This document shows, one piece after another, positions 22,415 through 30,568 of a DNA stretch of 64,000 nucleotides. The DNA is from Faucicola sp041855445 (GTDB taxonomy: Bacteria; Pseudomonadota; Gammaproteobacteria; Pseudomonadales; Moraxellaceae), in NCBI GenBank assembly GCA_041855445.1, contig JBHAEG010000058.1, positions 91,260-155,259 of the forward strand, read 5' to 3'. Under the pieces are notes generated by a model that did not search any database, was not told where the DNA came from, and worked only from the letters and a program-made list of their open reading frames with translations. Position 1 is the stretch's first letter. Each line of letters starts with the position of its first letter. Made by a program: the position numbers and the translations under genes.

Positions 22415-23074
22415 ATGAATACATTATCAGATAGAGTGGCAAGCCGTTTAAACGAGCTTGGATTAAAACAAATCGCACTTGCACAAGCAACAAAAGTCAG
22501 CAAAGGAGCGGTATCAAAATGGGTAGCAGGGACAACCATGCCCAGTAGTGAACATATTCCCTTGATTGCGGAGACATTAAAGGTTTCACCTGAATGGCTT
22601 TTGACTGGTAAAGAAACTGCCACCTACACTCATAGCCAAGTCAATCAAGTGCATAACAGTCATGTAAGTGGCTCTATTAGTCAATCTGTGGTAAACGGTC
22701 AATGTGCGGTTTCAGAATTACTTAATTTAGATTTTTACTCACAAGCCAACATCAATGCCCCAAAGCAAACTCTTTACTTGACCAAACAAATCCTATCCAT
22801 ACCTGCCAATTTTGCCACAGTATGTAACGATGACCTAATGCACCCTGTCATTCGTCAAAAATCGTTTGTGGTTGCCCGCAATTTACAAGCAAATGATTTG
22901 GTGTATCCCAATAGGATTTATGTGCTTAATATGCATGGATTGCTGATTTGTCGTTATTTGGAGCGTCTGACGGGTGGGCGTATGCGGGTATATAGCGAGA
23001 TGGATAAAGTGGGTCTTACAATTTCACAAGATGAATTTCATCAAGAGTATGAGATTGTAGGTGGTGTTGTTTAG
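22415..23074 (+). CDS. CI-like repressor 2 with degenerate S24 domain
   Basis: A 219-residue repressor. The helix-turn-helix is KQIALAQATKVSKGAVSKWV with AGTTMPSSEH, and the C-terminal S24-like domain contains CNDDLMHPVIRQKSFVVARN and YVLNMHGLLICRYLERL. The GDSMxP serine is replaced (DDLMHP), and the Lys position reads CRYL. It follows repressor 1 by 20 bp on the same strand. Both end with ...YxIxGGVV. It may be a duplicate with separate specificity or a superinfection repressor. Confidence 0.78.
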   Translation: MNTLSDRVASRLNELGLKQIALAQATKVSKGAVSKWVAGTTMPSSEHIPLIAETLKVSPEWLLTGKETATYTHSQVNQVHNSHVSGSISQSVVNGQCAVSELLNLDFYSQANINAPKQTLYLTKQILSIPANFATVCNDDLMHPVIRQKSFVVARNLQANDLVYPNRIYVLNMHGLLICRYLERLTGGRMRVYSEMDKVGLTISQDEFHQEYEIVGGVV

Positions 23075-23087
23075 TGGAGTGGTGAAT

Positions 23088-23516
23088 ATGGCACATATAA
23101 AAAGTAGAGGCTTTGCCTTAGAAGTCAAAGATGAACATAAATACACCAAAACGCTTCGTCGGTGCTTTAATGACCGTGATGCCATCAAACTTGATGAAAG
23201 AAGCGTGGTTATCACAGTCAAAATAGACACACAGGGCGATGTGATTAGTGGCTACGGCAAGATTGGTGAGTTGTCTTATGATGATAAGGAGTATTATTTT
23301 GAGCTGTATGGCAGAGCAGAACACACCACTGACTGTAAACTCTATACACGCACAGGCGAACTATTTGGGGCATATTTAAGCATTACAATGACCGAAAATA
23401 CAGCCACAAAACTACTCGCCAAAGATTTGCCCAATGCTGAGCTTACCCCAAACACCAAAAGTAAGGGAGGTATTCTGGGTGGATTTTTGGCAAGGTTGTT
23501 TGGGCAGTCAAAATAA
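23088..23516 (+). CDS. Hypothetical protein in the immunity operon
   Basis: A protein of about 142 residues, starting MAHIKSRGFALEVKDEHKYT with GGAG twelve bases before the ATG, just after repressor 2. A beta-rich core (DERSVVITVKIDTQGDV, KEYYFELYGRAEHTTDC) is followed by a Lys/Gly-rich tail ending GGFLARLFGQSK, which looks amphipathic. No family is recognised. Co-transcription with the repressors implies expression in the lysogen. Confidence 0.65.
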   Translation: MAHIKSRGFALEVKDEHKYTKTLRRCFNDRDAIKLDERSVVITVKIDTQGDVISGYGKIGELSYDDKEYYFELYGRAEHTTDCKLYTRTGELFGAYLSITMTENTATKLLAKDLPNAELTPNTKSKGGILGGFLARLFGQSK

Positions 23517-23580
23517 GGCTTCTTATGACAATCATATTTAGCATTTCTTAATCTTTTTTTTAACAATAATGGAGCAATTT

Positions 23581-23856
23581 ATGAAAATTACCCAAGCATT
23601 TGTTGCTATTGTGGCGAGTTTGGCACTTTTAACCACGCCTGCCTTTGCCAAAGGCGGTAAAGGTGGTGGCAAAACCAGCTCATCAAAAAGCTATAAGGGC
23701 TCATCAGGTGGTAGTATGTCTGGTGGCGGGCGTGGTGGTAACGGTGGCAATACTCCATGTAGTGGTAAAAAAGGTGGGGTAAAAGCCTGCACTGCCAATG
23801 GCAAATTTATGTGTAATGATGGTACTATCAGCAAATCAAAGCGGATATGTAAGTAA
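23581..23856 (+). CDS. Small secreted Gly-rich protein
   Basis: A protein of 91 residues. It has a clear signal peptide, MKITQAFVAIVASLALLTTP then AFA, with a likely cut before KGGKGG. The mature part is Gly/Ser/Lys-rich, with four cysteines near the end (PCSG, KACTA, FMCND, KRICK). The ATG at 23581 is preferred because GGAG sits seven bases ahead. Being in the repressor operon, it is a candidate lysogenic-conversion factor exported to the periplasm or outside. The function is unknown. Confidence 0.7.
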   Translation: MKITQAFVAIVASLALLTTPAFAKGGKGGGKTSSSKSYKGSSGGSMSGGGRGGNGGNTPCSGKKGGVKACTANGKFMCNDGTISKSKRICK

Positions 23857-23891
23857 TACAACCAGTCAAAATCCAATCCTTATTTGTTTGT

Positions 23892-23916
23892 AGCCCCAAT
23901 ACGCTTGGGGCTTTTT
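23892..23916 (+). terminator. Terminator of the immunity operon
   Basis: A perfect 8-bp stem AGCCCCAA/TTGGGGCT with a 5-nt loop is followed by TTTT. It lies 36 bp after the secreted-protein stop codon and ends the repressor transcript. Confidence 0.85.
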
Positions 23917-23993
23917 GTTGCTCACAGGTATGGCATAATCGTATTGGGTTTATAAAAAATTTAGTTTTTTATTAAATTTTTACTTGATTTTTA

Positions 23994-24010
23994 TTTAGTT
24001 TTATACTAAA
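23994..24010 (+). promoter_or_regulatory. Predicted repressor operator upstream of the alpA segment
   Basis: A perfect palindrome TTTAGT-N5-ACTAAA has the same half-site and N5 spacing as the site at 21630-21644. Further TTTAGT half-sites occur at about 23960. It lies 35 bp upstream of the small membrane protein gene at 24045, so the immunity repressor probably also controls the small membrane gene-alpA-antirepressor segment. Confidence 0.6.
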
Positions 24011-24044
24011 TTATATACAACTATAAGCTAAATAGATATTAACC

Positions 24045-24200
24045 ATGCCCCCAATCCTCAAACAACTCCTTATTATCGCCCTAAACCTTGCCATTGGCTT
24101 TGTTATTGGTGTACTCATTCTGCTTGCACTAGATATGTGGTATACGGGTGGTCATACTCAAAAAGTGGTAATTGCCAATTGCCATGATGAAGCCTTGTAA
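24045..24200 (+). CDS. Small single-pass membrane protein
   Basis: A 51-residue frame. Residues 7-30 form a strong hydrophobic helix (LLIIALNLAIGFVIGVLILL); the short tail contains one cysteine. It is the first gene after the second operator. It could be a superinfection-exclusion or other lysogen membrane peptide; nothing in the sequence decides this. Confidence 0.55.
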   Translation: MPPILKQLLIIALNLAIGFVIGVLILLALDMWYTGGHTQKVVIANCHDEAL

Positions 24201-24245
24201 GTAATAGGATTATCATAACTTAGAACAGTTTTTAGGAAAGATTTC

Positions 24246-24419
24246 ATGACCAAAAAAGACATTGTACGCTTATTTAGCAAAAAGCAAGCTTTGCCAAAAT
24301 GGCAGTTTAATTTAATCGTGTTTATTTCGCTACCATTCGTAATTATAAAAAAGCCTATCTATATCTATGGCTTGAGCAAAAAATTAACCGCAAGCCAAGC
24401 AAGCACAAAGATAACTTGA
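24246..24419 (+). CDS. Small hypothetical protein, possibly frameshifted
   Basis: A 57-residue frame MTKKDIVRLFSKKQALPKWQ behind AGGAAAG. From about residue 25 another frame looks more protein-like (YFATIRNYKKAYLYLWLEQK) and runs on to the TGA at about 24,462. A frameshift near 24,330 may therefore have split a slightly longer gene. Function unknown. Confidence 0.35.
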   Translation: MTKKDIVRLFSKKQALPKWQFNLIVFISLPFVIIKKPIYIYGLSKKLTASQASTKIT

Positions 24420-24459
24420 TGAAATTTTTAAAAAACATCAACTTTCAAAGGAAAAAGTC

Positions 24460-24762
24460 ATGACAACGTCATACCAAATCTCAAACAACATCTTAGACAA
24501 AAAAGATGAATTACAACAACTGATTGATGACGGTATAGAACCAAGCCTGGAACAAGCCATAGAGATATTAAGCTTACAAAGTGATTTAACCAAAAATCTA
24601 AAACGCCTAAGACTTCCACAAGTCATAGAAAAAACAGGGTGGAAACGCCCCACTATTTACAAAAAAATTGCACAAGGCACATTCCCCAAACAACGCAAAG
24701 ATGGTCGTACATCATACTGGTTTGAACATGAAATTAATGACTGGATAGCTAGTCGAGCATAA
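24460..24762 (+). CDS. AlpA-like DNA-binding regulator/excisionase
   Basis: A 100-residue protein whose second half is an AlpA/MerR-type winged helix (RLPQVIEKTGWKRPTIYKKI, then GTFPKQRKDGRTSYWFEHEINDWI). Such proteins regulate the adjacent P4-type integrase or act as excisionases. The helical N-terminal extension of about 45 residues is unusual for the family. The integrase lies 0.6 kb downstream in convergent orientation. Confidence 0.8.
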   Translation: MTTSYQISNNILDKKDELQQLIDDGIEPSLEQAIEILSLQSDLTKNLKRLRLPQVIEKTGWKRPTIYKKIAQGTFPKQRKDGRTSYWFEHEINDWIASRA

Positions 24763-24808
24763 AATGTTCTAGCACTATATGATTATGATATTGTTGATTT
24801 AGATGATT

Positions 24809-24910
24809 GGTGCATATCGTGAGAATGTACGCATGACTTTAGGCATGTTTTGAACATCTTATCTGCCATATTTCAAAATAGGGTTAAATTCCAACCTAAA
24901 GAGGTATAGT
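24809..24910 (+). ncRNA. C4-like leader, second copy
   Basis: Plus-strand counterpart of the leader at 17289-17400: hairpin CATG-ACTTTAGG-CATG (24832-24847), loop CTTTAGG (24837-24843) complementary to CCTAAAG (24895-24901) next to AGAGG, and the TTTTGAA/TTCAAAA pair. It still precedes a broken antirepressor reading frame. An intact RNA here could act in trans on the functional ant mRNA, since the pairing segment is identical. Confidence 0.58.
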
Positions 24911-25369
24911 ATATCACACATTCAAACTTTCAATTTTAAACAAAATTCTGTTCGTATTTTCTTAGATGAAAATAATAATCCCCTTTTTGTTGCTAAAGAT
25001 GTTGCTGTAACACTAGGTTATGCACGCCCAAATGATGCAATTACGCAACACTACAAGGGAGCGGTAAATTACCGCACCCTTTCTACAAAAAGTGGAAATC
25101 AGGAAATGCGTGTTATTTATGAACCTGATGTATACCGTTTAATTTTTGGCCCAAAATTAGAAAGTGCCGTAAAATTTCAAGATTGGGTATTTAACGAAGT
25201 TTTACCAAGTATTCGTAAAAACGGCTCGTATTCAACCACCCTAAGTGCAAACTAAGCATTCCAACTCAAAAAAAGCATGTGCGGAACGCTATTAAAAATC
25301 GTTTTGGCAAATCAACTTATCGTGAAATCGAAAGAGTTTTTAAACCATCAATCTAATCAAGTGATGAAT
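24911..25369 (+). pseudogene. Decayed Bro-N antirepressor
   Basis: Where the intact gene has ATG, this copy has ATA (24911). The frame then reads SHIQTFNFKQNSVRIFLDE and on through a Bro-N domain (FVAKDVAVTLGYARPND, KFQDWVFNEV). An extra T in a run (about 25199-25204) shifts LPSIRKNG out of frame. Further coding-like fragments (RNAIKNRFGKSTYREIERVF) extend to about 25,369. Start loss plus frameshift makes it non-functional as protein. Confidence 0.8.
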
Positions 25370-25389
25370 TATGTTTATGGCTTAATCTG

Positions 25390-26604
25390 TTATGTTGCAG
25401 ATATGGTTTTTAGGCTATCCAAATAATCCGCCCACGCCTGCAACATTTCACGGCGTTCATCAAGCCATGTTACACGATTGTACGCCCTACCGTTACTATC
25501 CCTAACTTGATGTCCTAACTGCATTTCAATCATACGATAGTCATATTTAAATTTCTCTTCTAACAATGTCCTTGCAATCGCCCTAAATCCATGTGAAGTC
25601 TGCTCACTACCGTCAAACCCCATACGCCTTAATGCTTGATTCAGCGTATTTTCTGATAAGGGGCGTAACTGGCTAACCGTACTTGGGAAAACAAGCTGAC
25701 TATTGGGCTTAAACTCTTTCATTTGCCGTAAAATTTCTAATGCTTGATGTGGCAAAGGGCTTATCATCTGAACTTGTGTAGATTTTTTGGTTTTGTTGGG
25801 TGTGTATGCCCAAATTGCATTATCTAAATCCAAATTGTCCCATGTCATGTGTCTAATCTCACCAGGACGAGCAAACATCATCAAAGCAAAACCCAACGCC
25901 TTTTTTGTTACAAAAAACCCATGATAACTATCAATCGCACGAACCAATTCACCCAAATGGCTTTCGTCTAAGATTGCAGGATTATGACGGACTTCACCAG
26001 TCGCAAAAGCCCCCTTTAAATGCAAACTAGGATTTGTCTCACTTCTTCCTGTTGCTACTGCATACGCCAACGTTTGATTAATCATCGTTCGCATTTTTTC
26101 CAATTTGGCAAAATGTCCTGCTTTTTCTACAGGCTTCAGTACAAGCATTAGGTCAGGCACATTAATATCTGCAACAGGCCTATTACCAATAACTGCCAAC
26201 AATTCATTTTGATAATTTTGCATTTTGGCTTGTGTGGCAGGCGAGTAATTTTTGGTGGCGAGCCATTCAGCAAACACGCTTTTAAAATCGTTCGTCAAAG
26301 CGTTTTCTTGGCGTTGTCGCTCCAACTCAAAATAAGTTTTAGGGTCAATGTGTTTTTGCAATAAGGCATGGCATTCTTGACAAGCTTTACGAGCTTCCAA
26401 TAATGACAAGACAGGATAATCACCCAACTTATACATTTGGGCTTTGTGGGTAATAGGGTGCTTGTATTGCAAATACCAATATTTACCACCATTAGGAGTA
26501 ATGTTCATGACTAAACCATTACCATCATAAAGGCGGTACAGTTTCTCTTTTGGCTTAGCTTTCTCTATTTGCGTGTTTGTTAGTGGTTTAGTTGTACGAG
26601 CCAT
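25390..26604 (-). CDS. int: P4-type tyrosine recombinase, prophage integrase
   Basis: A 404-residue integrase. The N-terminal arm-binding DUF4102 domain (LTNTQIEKAKPKEKLYRLYDG) spans about 1-85, with a SAM-like core-binding domain next. The catalytic domain has R246 (ARPGEIRHMTW), H338-x-x-R341 (SHGFRAIART), H365 (QLGHQV) and nucleophile Y375 (AYNRV). It lies 174 bp from the 3' end of tRNA-Leu, fitting integration there. Repeats upstream probably bind integrase or its regulators. Confidence 0.94.
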   Translation of the reverse strand: MARTTKPLTNTQIEKAKPKEKLYRLYDGNGLVMNITPNGGKYWYLQYKHPITHKAQMYKLGDYPVLSLLEARKACQECHALLQKHIDPKTYFELERQRQENALTNDFKSVFAEWLATKNYSPATQAKMQNYQNELLAVIGNRPVADINVPDLMLVLKPVEKAGHFAKLEKMRTMINQTLAYAVATGRSETNPSLHLKGAFATGEVRHNPAILDESHLGELVRAIDSYHGFFVTKKALGFALMMFARPGEIRHMTWDNLDLDNAIWAYTPNKTKKSTQVQMISPLPHQALEILRQMKEFKPNSQLVFPSTVSQLRPLSENTLNQALRRMGFDGSEQTSHGFRAIARTLLEEKFKYDYRMIEMQLGHQVRDSNGRAYNRVTWLDERREMLQAWADYLDSLKTISAT

Positions 26605-26664
26605 AACAGTATATACTCAATAAAAAACAGTGCAGAAAGTCTATATACTGTTAAATATACTGTT
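26605..26664. repeat. Integrase promoter repeats (TATATACTGTT)
   Basis: An 11-bp motif occurs inverted at 26605-26615 (AACAGTATATA) and directly at 26642-26652, with a 10-bp version at 26655-26664. It covers the integrase start region and suggests autoregulation by integrase or binding by the AlpA-like protein. Confidence 0.5.
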
Positions 26665-26672
26665 ATTATTTG

Positions 26673-26769
26673 TAGATTTCAATAGATGTTGGTAGATGTG
26701 AATAGACAATAAAAAACCCTAAAGTCTTAATTCTCTAGGGTTTCATAGCTGTCTATAGATTTCAATAGA
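26673..26769. repeat. Putative integrase arm-type sites beside attachment site
   Basis: TAGATTTCAATAGA occurs at 26673-26686 and 26756-26769, with a variant TAGATGTGAATAGA at 26693-26706. Repeated short direct motifs between integrase and the tRNA end are the expected arm-type binding sites. The core attachment site should lie in the tRNA 3' end (26778 onward); its partner copy is outside the window. Confidence 0.5.
26715..26742 (-). terminator. Terminator downstream of tRNA-Leu
   Basis: On the minus strand AACCCTA-N14-TAGGGTT is followed by TTTT, 36 bp beyond the tRNA 3' end. Since this lies on the prophage side of the junction, the phage now supplies the tRNA terminator. Confidence 0.65.
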
Positions 26770-26777
26770 CTATTGAA

Positions 26778-26864
26778 TGGTACCAGTGGTCGGACTCGAA
26801 CCGACACGCTTTTAAGGGCAATGGATTTTGAATCCATCGTGTCTACCAATTTCACCACACTGGC
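26778..26864 (-). tRNA. tRNA-Leu (CAA)
   Basis: An 87-nt tRNA on the minus strand. It has an acceptor stem GCCAGTG/CACTGGT, anticodon loop TTCAAAA (anticodon CAA, reading UUG), a long variable arm typical of class II leucine tRNAs, the T-loop GTTCGAGTC and an encoded CCA end. It is the integration target of the prophage, which occupies the DNA beyond its 3' end. Confidence 0.95.
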
Positions 26865-26956
26865 ATAGTTGATTATAGTTTAATCACTACACTAACTATC
26901 TATATGGGATGCTATTTTAACAAAAATTTTTAAATTTGCAAGTATTTTATCAAAAA

Positions 26957-27736
26957 TTATTGCTCAACAAACGCACGTTCTACCACATAATCTCCCGTAC
27001 CTCCCATGCGAGGAGAACATTTTAATCCAAAATCATCTAAAATTTTAGCAACATCTTTATTCATCGATGGACTACCACAAATCATTGCACGGTCATCGGT
27101 TGGGTTCATTGGAGGCAAACCAATATCCTCAAATAATTTTCCAGAAGTCATCAAATCTGTAATACGCCCCTGATGATGGAATGGCTCACGAGTTACCGTT
27201 GGATAATAAATTAATTTACCTTGAACATATTCCCCCAAAAATTCATGTTCAAATAAAGTTTTTTCAAACAATTCTCGATAAGCAAGCTCACTGACATAAC
27301 GTACCCCATGTACTATGATAACTTTTTCAAACTTTTCATACACTTCTGGGTCACGAGCAAGAGATAAAAATGGTGCTAATCCTGTCCCTGTTGCCAACAT
27401 ATATAAATGTTTTGCATTTGGATTTAAATCGTCTAAAACAAGTGTACCTGTTGGTTTTTTACTCACCAATAATTTATCGCCAATTTTAATATGTTGTAAA
27501 ATAGAAGTTAAAGGGCCATCTTGAACTTTAATTGAATAAAACTCAAGTTCATCTTCATAATTAGCACTAGCAATAGAATAAGCACGCATTAATGGTTTAC
27601 CATTTACTTCTAAACCAATCATTGCAAATTCGCCATTACGAAAACGTAAACCTGCATGACGGGTTGTTTTGATAGTAAATAAAGTTTCGTTCCAATGATG
27701 AACATAAGTTACGGTTTCTTCGTAAAATTTTGACAT
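26957..27736 (-). CDS. fpr: Ferredoxin--NADP reductase
   Basis: A 259-residue FAD enzyme moving electrons between NADPH and ferredoxin/flavodoxin. The FAD motif is RAYSIASANYEDELEFY; the NADP side has LATGTGLAPFLSL, VHGVRY and CGSPSMNKD; and the C-terminus is GDYVVERAFVEQ, with the terminal extension found in bacterial (subclass I) Fpr. The ATG at 27736 (MSKFYEETV) with AAAGG ahead is chosen over an upstream start. It is the first chromosomal gene beyond the prophage junction. Confidence 0.93.
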   Translation of the reverse strand: MSKFYEETVTYVHHWNETLFTIKTTRHAGLRFRNGEFAMIGLEVNGKPLMRAYSIASANYEDELEFYSIKVQDGPLTSILQHIKIGDKLLVSKKPTGTLVLDDLNPNAKHLYMLATGTGLAPFLSLARDPEVYEKFEKVIIVHGVRYVSELAYRELFEKTLFEHEFLGEYVQGKLIYYPTVTREPFHHQGRITDLMTSGKLFEDIGLPPMNPTDDRAMICGSPSMNKDVAKILDDFGLKCSPRMGGTGDYVVERAFVEQ

Positions 27737-27897
27737 AATTACGCCTTTTACTAAAATTAAAATAAACAAGCAAAAACGATAAAAATCTTTCTCAATTTAT
27801 TATCTGACATAATAACAAATTTTCTACCTGTTAGGCGAGTTTAATCAACAAAAAAATGGCATAATCATAGTTCAAAAAATCACATATCTTATTTTTT

Positions 27898-28635
27898 ATG
27901 AATTTTACCACAGAAAATGTTACTTTTCCGATTATAGGCTATGTACATTCGCCTTTATCACAAAAGTTTGGTATTCCTCGCCAGCCCAATTTAGTGAATG
28001 TGCCTGCTTACATTGAAATAATTCCCCCATTTTTAGAAGCTTCTGCTTTTGATGGTTTGGAAAAATTTAGTCATGTTTGGTTGCTTTGGCTATTTCATCA
28101 GAATAAATCACAGGATAAAATAAAATTTCGTCCACAAGTTCGCCCCCCTCGTTTGGGTGGAAATCAGAAAATTGGCGTATTTGCAACACGCAGTATGTAC
28201 CGCCCCGCTAATATTGGTTTATCAGTCATTCAGCTTATTAATATCGATATTAGTAAAGATTATATACATTTACACATTTTAGGAGCGGACATGGTCGATG
28301 GTACACCTGTGTTAGATATTAAACCTTATTTAAATTATAGTGATAGTATTACGAATGCAACTGTTGGCTTTGCGACTCAATCACCAATGCTAAAACCTGT
28401 GATAACGTCTGATGATGCAACAGAGCAAGTTAAGCAATTTATTCATCATCAACAGCTGACTAAAAATGATTGGCATATCATTCAACAGTTAATCGCCCAA
28501 GACCCACGTCCTGCCTATCGTCAGCAAGAAACGACTACAATTTTTACCATGCGATATCGTCAGTTTGATATTGGGTTTTATATGAATGAAAATCAAATAT
28601 TTATCATTCAACACATAAATTTTATTCAAGGATAG
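27898..28635 (+). CDS. trmO: tRNA (N6-threonylcarbamoyladenosine(37)-N6)-methyltransferase TrmO
   Basis: A 245-residue TrmO/YaeB protein using S-adenosylmethionine to methylate t6A37 in threonine tRNAs. Visible are IGYVHSPLSQKFGIPRQPN, LEKFSHVWLLWLFHQN, RPPRLGGNQKIGVFATRSMYRPANIGLS (in parts) and the C-terminal DPRPAYRQQ domain. The next gene starts seven bases later, suggesting co-transcription. Confidence 0.9.
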   Translation: MNFTTENVTFPIIGYVHSPLSQKFGIPRQPNLVNVPAYIEIIPPFLEASAFDGLEKFSHVWLLWLFHQNKSQDKIKFRPQVRPPRLGGNQKIGVFATRSMYRPANIGLSVIQLINIDISKDYIHLHILGADMVDGTPVLDIKPYLNYSDSITNATVGFATQSPMLKPVITSDDATEQVKQFIHHQQLTKNDWHIIQQLIAQDPRPAYRQQETTTIFTMRYRQFDIGFYMNENQIFIIQHINFIQG

Positions 28636-28641
28636 TTATCC

Positions 28642-30405
28642 ATGTTTACAACAGAATTTTCTATGATTATTGATACACGTTGGTGTTTAGATGAGTTATT
28701 GAAAGATAAAATCATTGACCAACGGGATTATAATTTGGTAATTACTAGCCAACGTGCAAAGTTACACCCATTACAAATTATTGCTAGTTTTAATTTAACT
28801 GATAAAAAAACGGCACAGCCATTAACACTAGATAAATTAAATCAATGGTTATCCCTTAAAACTAATATGGAATTTGTGCGAATTGACCCATTAAAAATCG
28901 ATGTACCAAGTATTACAGGTGTCATGTCGTTTGAGTATGCTAAATCTCATTATATTTTGCCAATTTCAGTGACAAATCAAGAAATTATCATTGGAACAGA
29001 CCAGCCATTATATCATGATTGGTATCGTAATATCGAACATATTGTTAGACCAAAAACGATAAAAACAGTATTTTTAAATCCTGAACAAATCAATCGTTAT
29101 CGCCAAGAATTTTATCAGGTAACAAAAGCCATTGCAGGGGCAAATCATGCTCAAAAACGGGCAGAGTCAGATATAACAAACGTTGAGGCCTTATTACAGC
29201 TTGGCAATGTGGAAAATCCTGATGCCAATGACCAACATATTGTTAAGGTTGTAGATTGGTTGTTGCAATATGCGTTTGACCAACGAGCGAGTGATATTCA
29301 TCTTGAACCACGCCGAGAAGCAGGCAAAGTACGTTTTCGAATTGATGGCGTATTACATACGGTATATGAAATGCCCGTAGCAATTATGACTGCAGTTACC
29401 GCCCGTATAAAAATTTTAGGACGGTTAAATATCGCAGAAAAACGTAAACCACAAGATGGACGACTGAAAACCCGTACACCAAAAGGACAAGAAACTGAAT
29501 TACGTTTATCAACCATGCCAACAGCATTTGGCGAAAAATTGGTAATGCGGGTTTTTGACCCTGAAGTATTAGTGCGTTCATTCCAGCAGTTAGGCTTAAC
29601 GGGTCGAGATTTACAAAAATGGCATGAAATGACCAGCCACCCTAATGGAATTATTTTGGTGACAGGTCCAACAGGTTCAGGAAAAACAACAACGCTTTAT
29701 AGTACACTTAAACAATTAGCCACAGATGAGGTAAATGTTTGCACGATTGAAGACCCAATCGAAATGATTGAGCCTGCATTTAATCAAATGCAAGTGCAAA
29801 CAAATATCGATTTATCTTTTGCTGATGGTATTCGTTCATTAATGCGTCAAGACCCTGATATTATTATGGTTGGTGAAATTCGTGATACAGAAACGGCAGA
29901 AATGGCTGTTCAAGCATCGCTGACTGGACATTTGGTACTATCAACGTTACATACTAATGATGCCCCAAGTTCTTTAACTCGTTTACACGATTTAGGCGTA
30001 GCACCATTTTTAACATCAGCAACGATTTTAGGAATTATGGCACAACGTTTGGTGCGTACACTTTGTCCACATTGCAAAACTGCACAAGCCATTACTGATA
30101 TCGAAAAACAAACATGGCATGAACTAGTCAATCCATGGAAAGCCGAGCCTCCTGAATTGATAATTCATGCTGTTGGGTGTGAGCATTGTCGGTATACAGG
30201 TTATATTGGACGAATTGGCTTATATGAAATTATGTTATTAAACAATGAATTAAAACGAATGATTAGCGATGGCGAACCATTAAATGTACTTACGCAAAAA
30301 GCATATCAAGAAGGTTTACAACCATTACGTATCGCAGGAGCAAGAAAAATAGCAGAAGGCATGACGACTTTTGAGGAAGTGATGCGAGTTGTGCCGTTGT
30401 CTTGA
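28642..30405 (+). CDS. GspE/PilB-family secretion or pilus ATPase
   Basis: A 587-residue traffic ATPase. The N-terminal MshEN-like domain spans about 20-150. The core has ASDIHLEPR, Walker A GPTGSGKTTTLYSTL, the Asp box, Walker B DIIMVGEIRDTETAEMAVQ, the His box TLHTNDAPSSL and a four-cysteine zinc site (CPHCK ... CEHCRYTG). It powers assembly of type II secretion pseudopili or type IV pili. No other pilus or secretion gene is adjacent, so GspE versus PilB cannot be settled here. Confidence 0.88.
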   Translation: MFTTEFSMIIDTRWCLDELLKDKIIDQRDYNLVITSQRAKLHPLQIIASFNLTDKKTAQPLTLDKLNQWLSLKTNMEFVRIDPLKIDVPSITGVMSFEYAKSHYILPISVTNQEIIIGTDQPLYHDWYRNIEHIVRPKTIKTVFLNPEQINRYRQEFYQVTKAIAGANHAQKRAESDITNVEALLQLGNVENPDANDQHIVKVVDWLLQYAFDQRASDIHLEPRREAGKVRFRIDGVLHTVYEMPVAIMTAVTARIKILGRLNIAEKRKPQDGRLKTRTPKGQETELRLSTMPTAFGEKLVMRVFDPEVLVRSFQQLGLTGRDLQKWHEMTSHPNGIILVTGPTGSGKTTTLYSTLKQLATDEVNVCTIEDPIEMIEPAFNQMQVQTNIDLSFADGIRSLMRQDPDIIMVGEIRDTETAEMAVQASLTGHLVLSTLHTNDAPSSLTRLHDLGVAPFLTSATILGIMAQRLVRTLCPHCKTAQAITDIEKQTWHELVNPWKAEPPELIIHAVGCEHCRYTGYIGRIGLYEIMLLNNELKRMISDGEPLNVLTQKAYQEGLQPLRIAGARKIAEGMTTFEEVMRVVPLS

Positions 30406-30438
30406 TGTATTTTAATTACTTGTTGATTATCCTCTTAA

Positions 30439-30487
30439 AAATAGTCCTAAAAATAATTAAAATGTACCTACTAAGTTAGGACTATTT
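30439..30487 (+). terminator. Terminator-like inverted repeat after the ATPase gene
   Basis: A perfect 12-bp stem AAATAGTCCTAA/TTAGGACTATTT with a 25-nt loop lies 33 bp after the stop codon. The T tract is part of the stem, so termination strength is uncertain. Confidence 0.5.
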
Positions 30488-30568
30488 TCTATACTAGTTT
30501 TTCTTGCATATTTAAAAAAAATTCTATAAAATAGGTGGTATTTTTGAAAATCAACCACTTTTATATTT

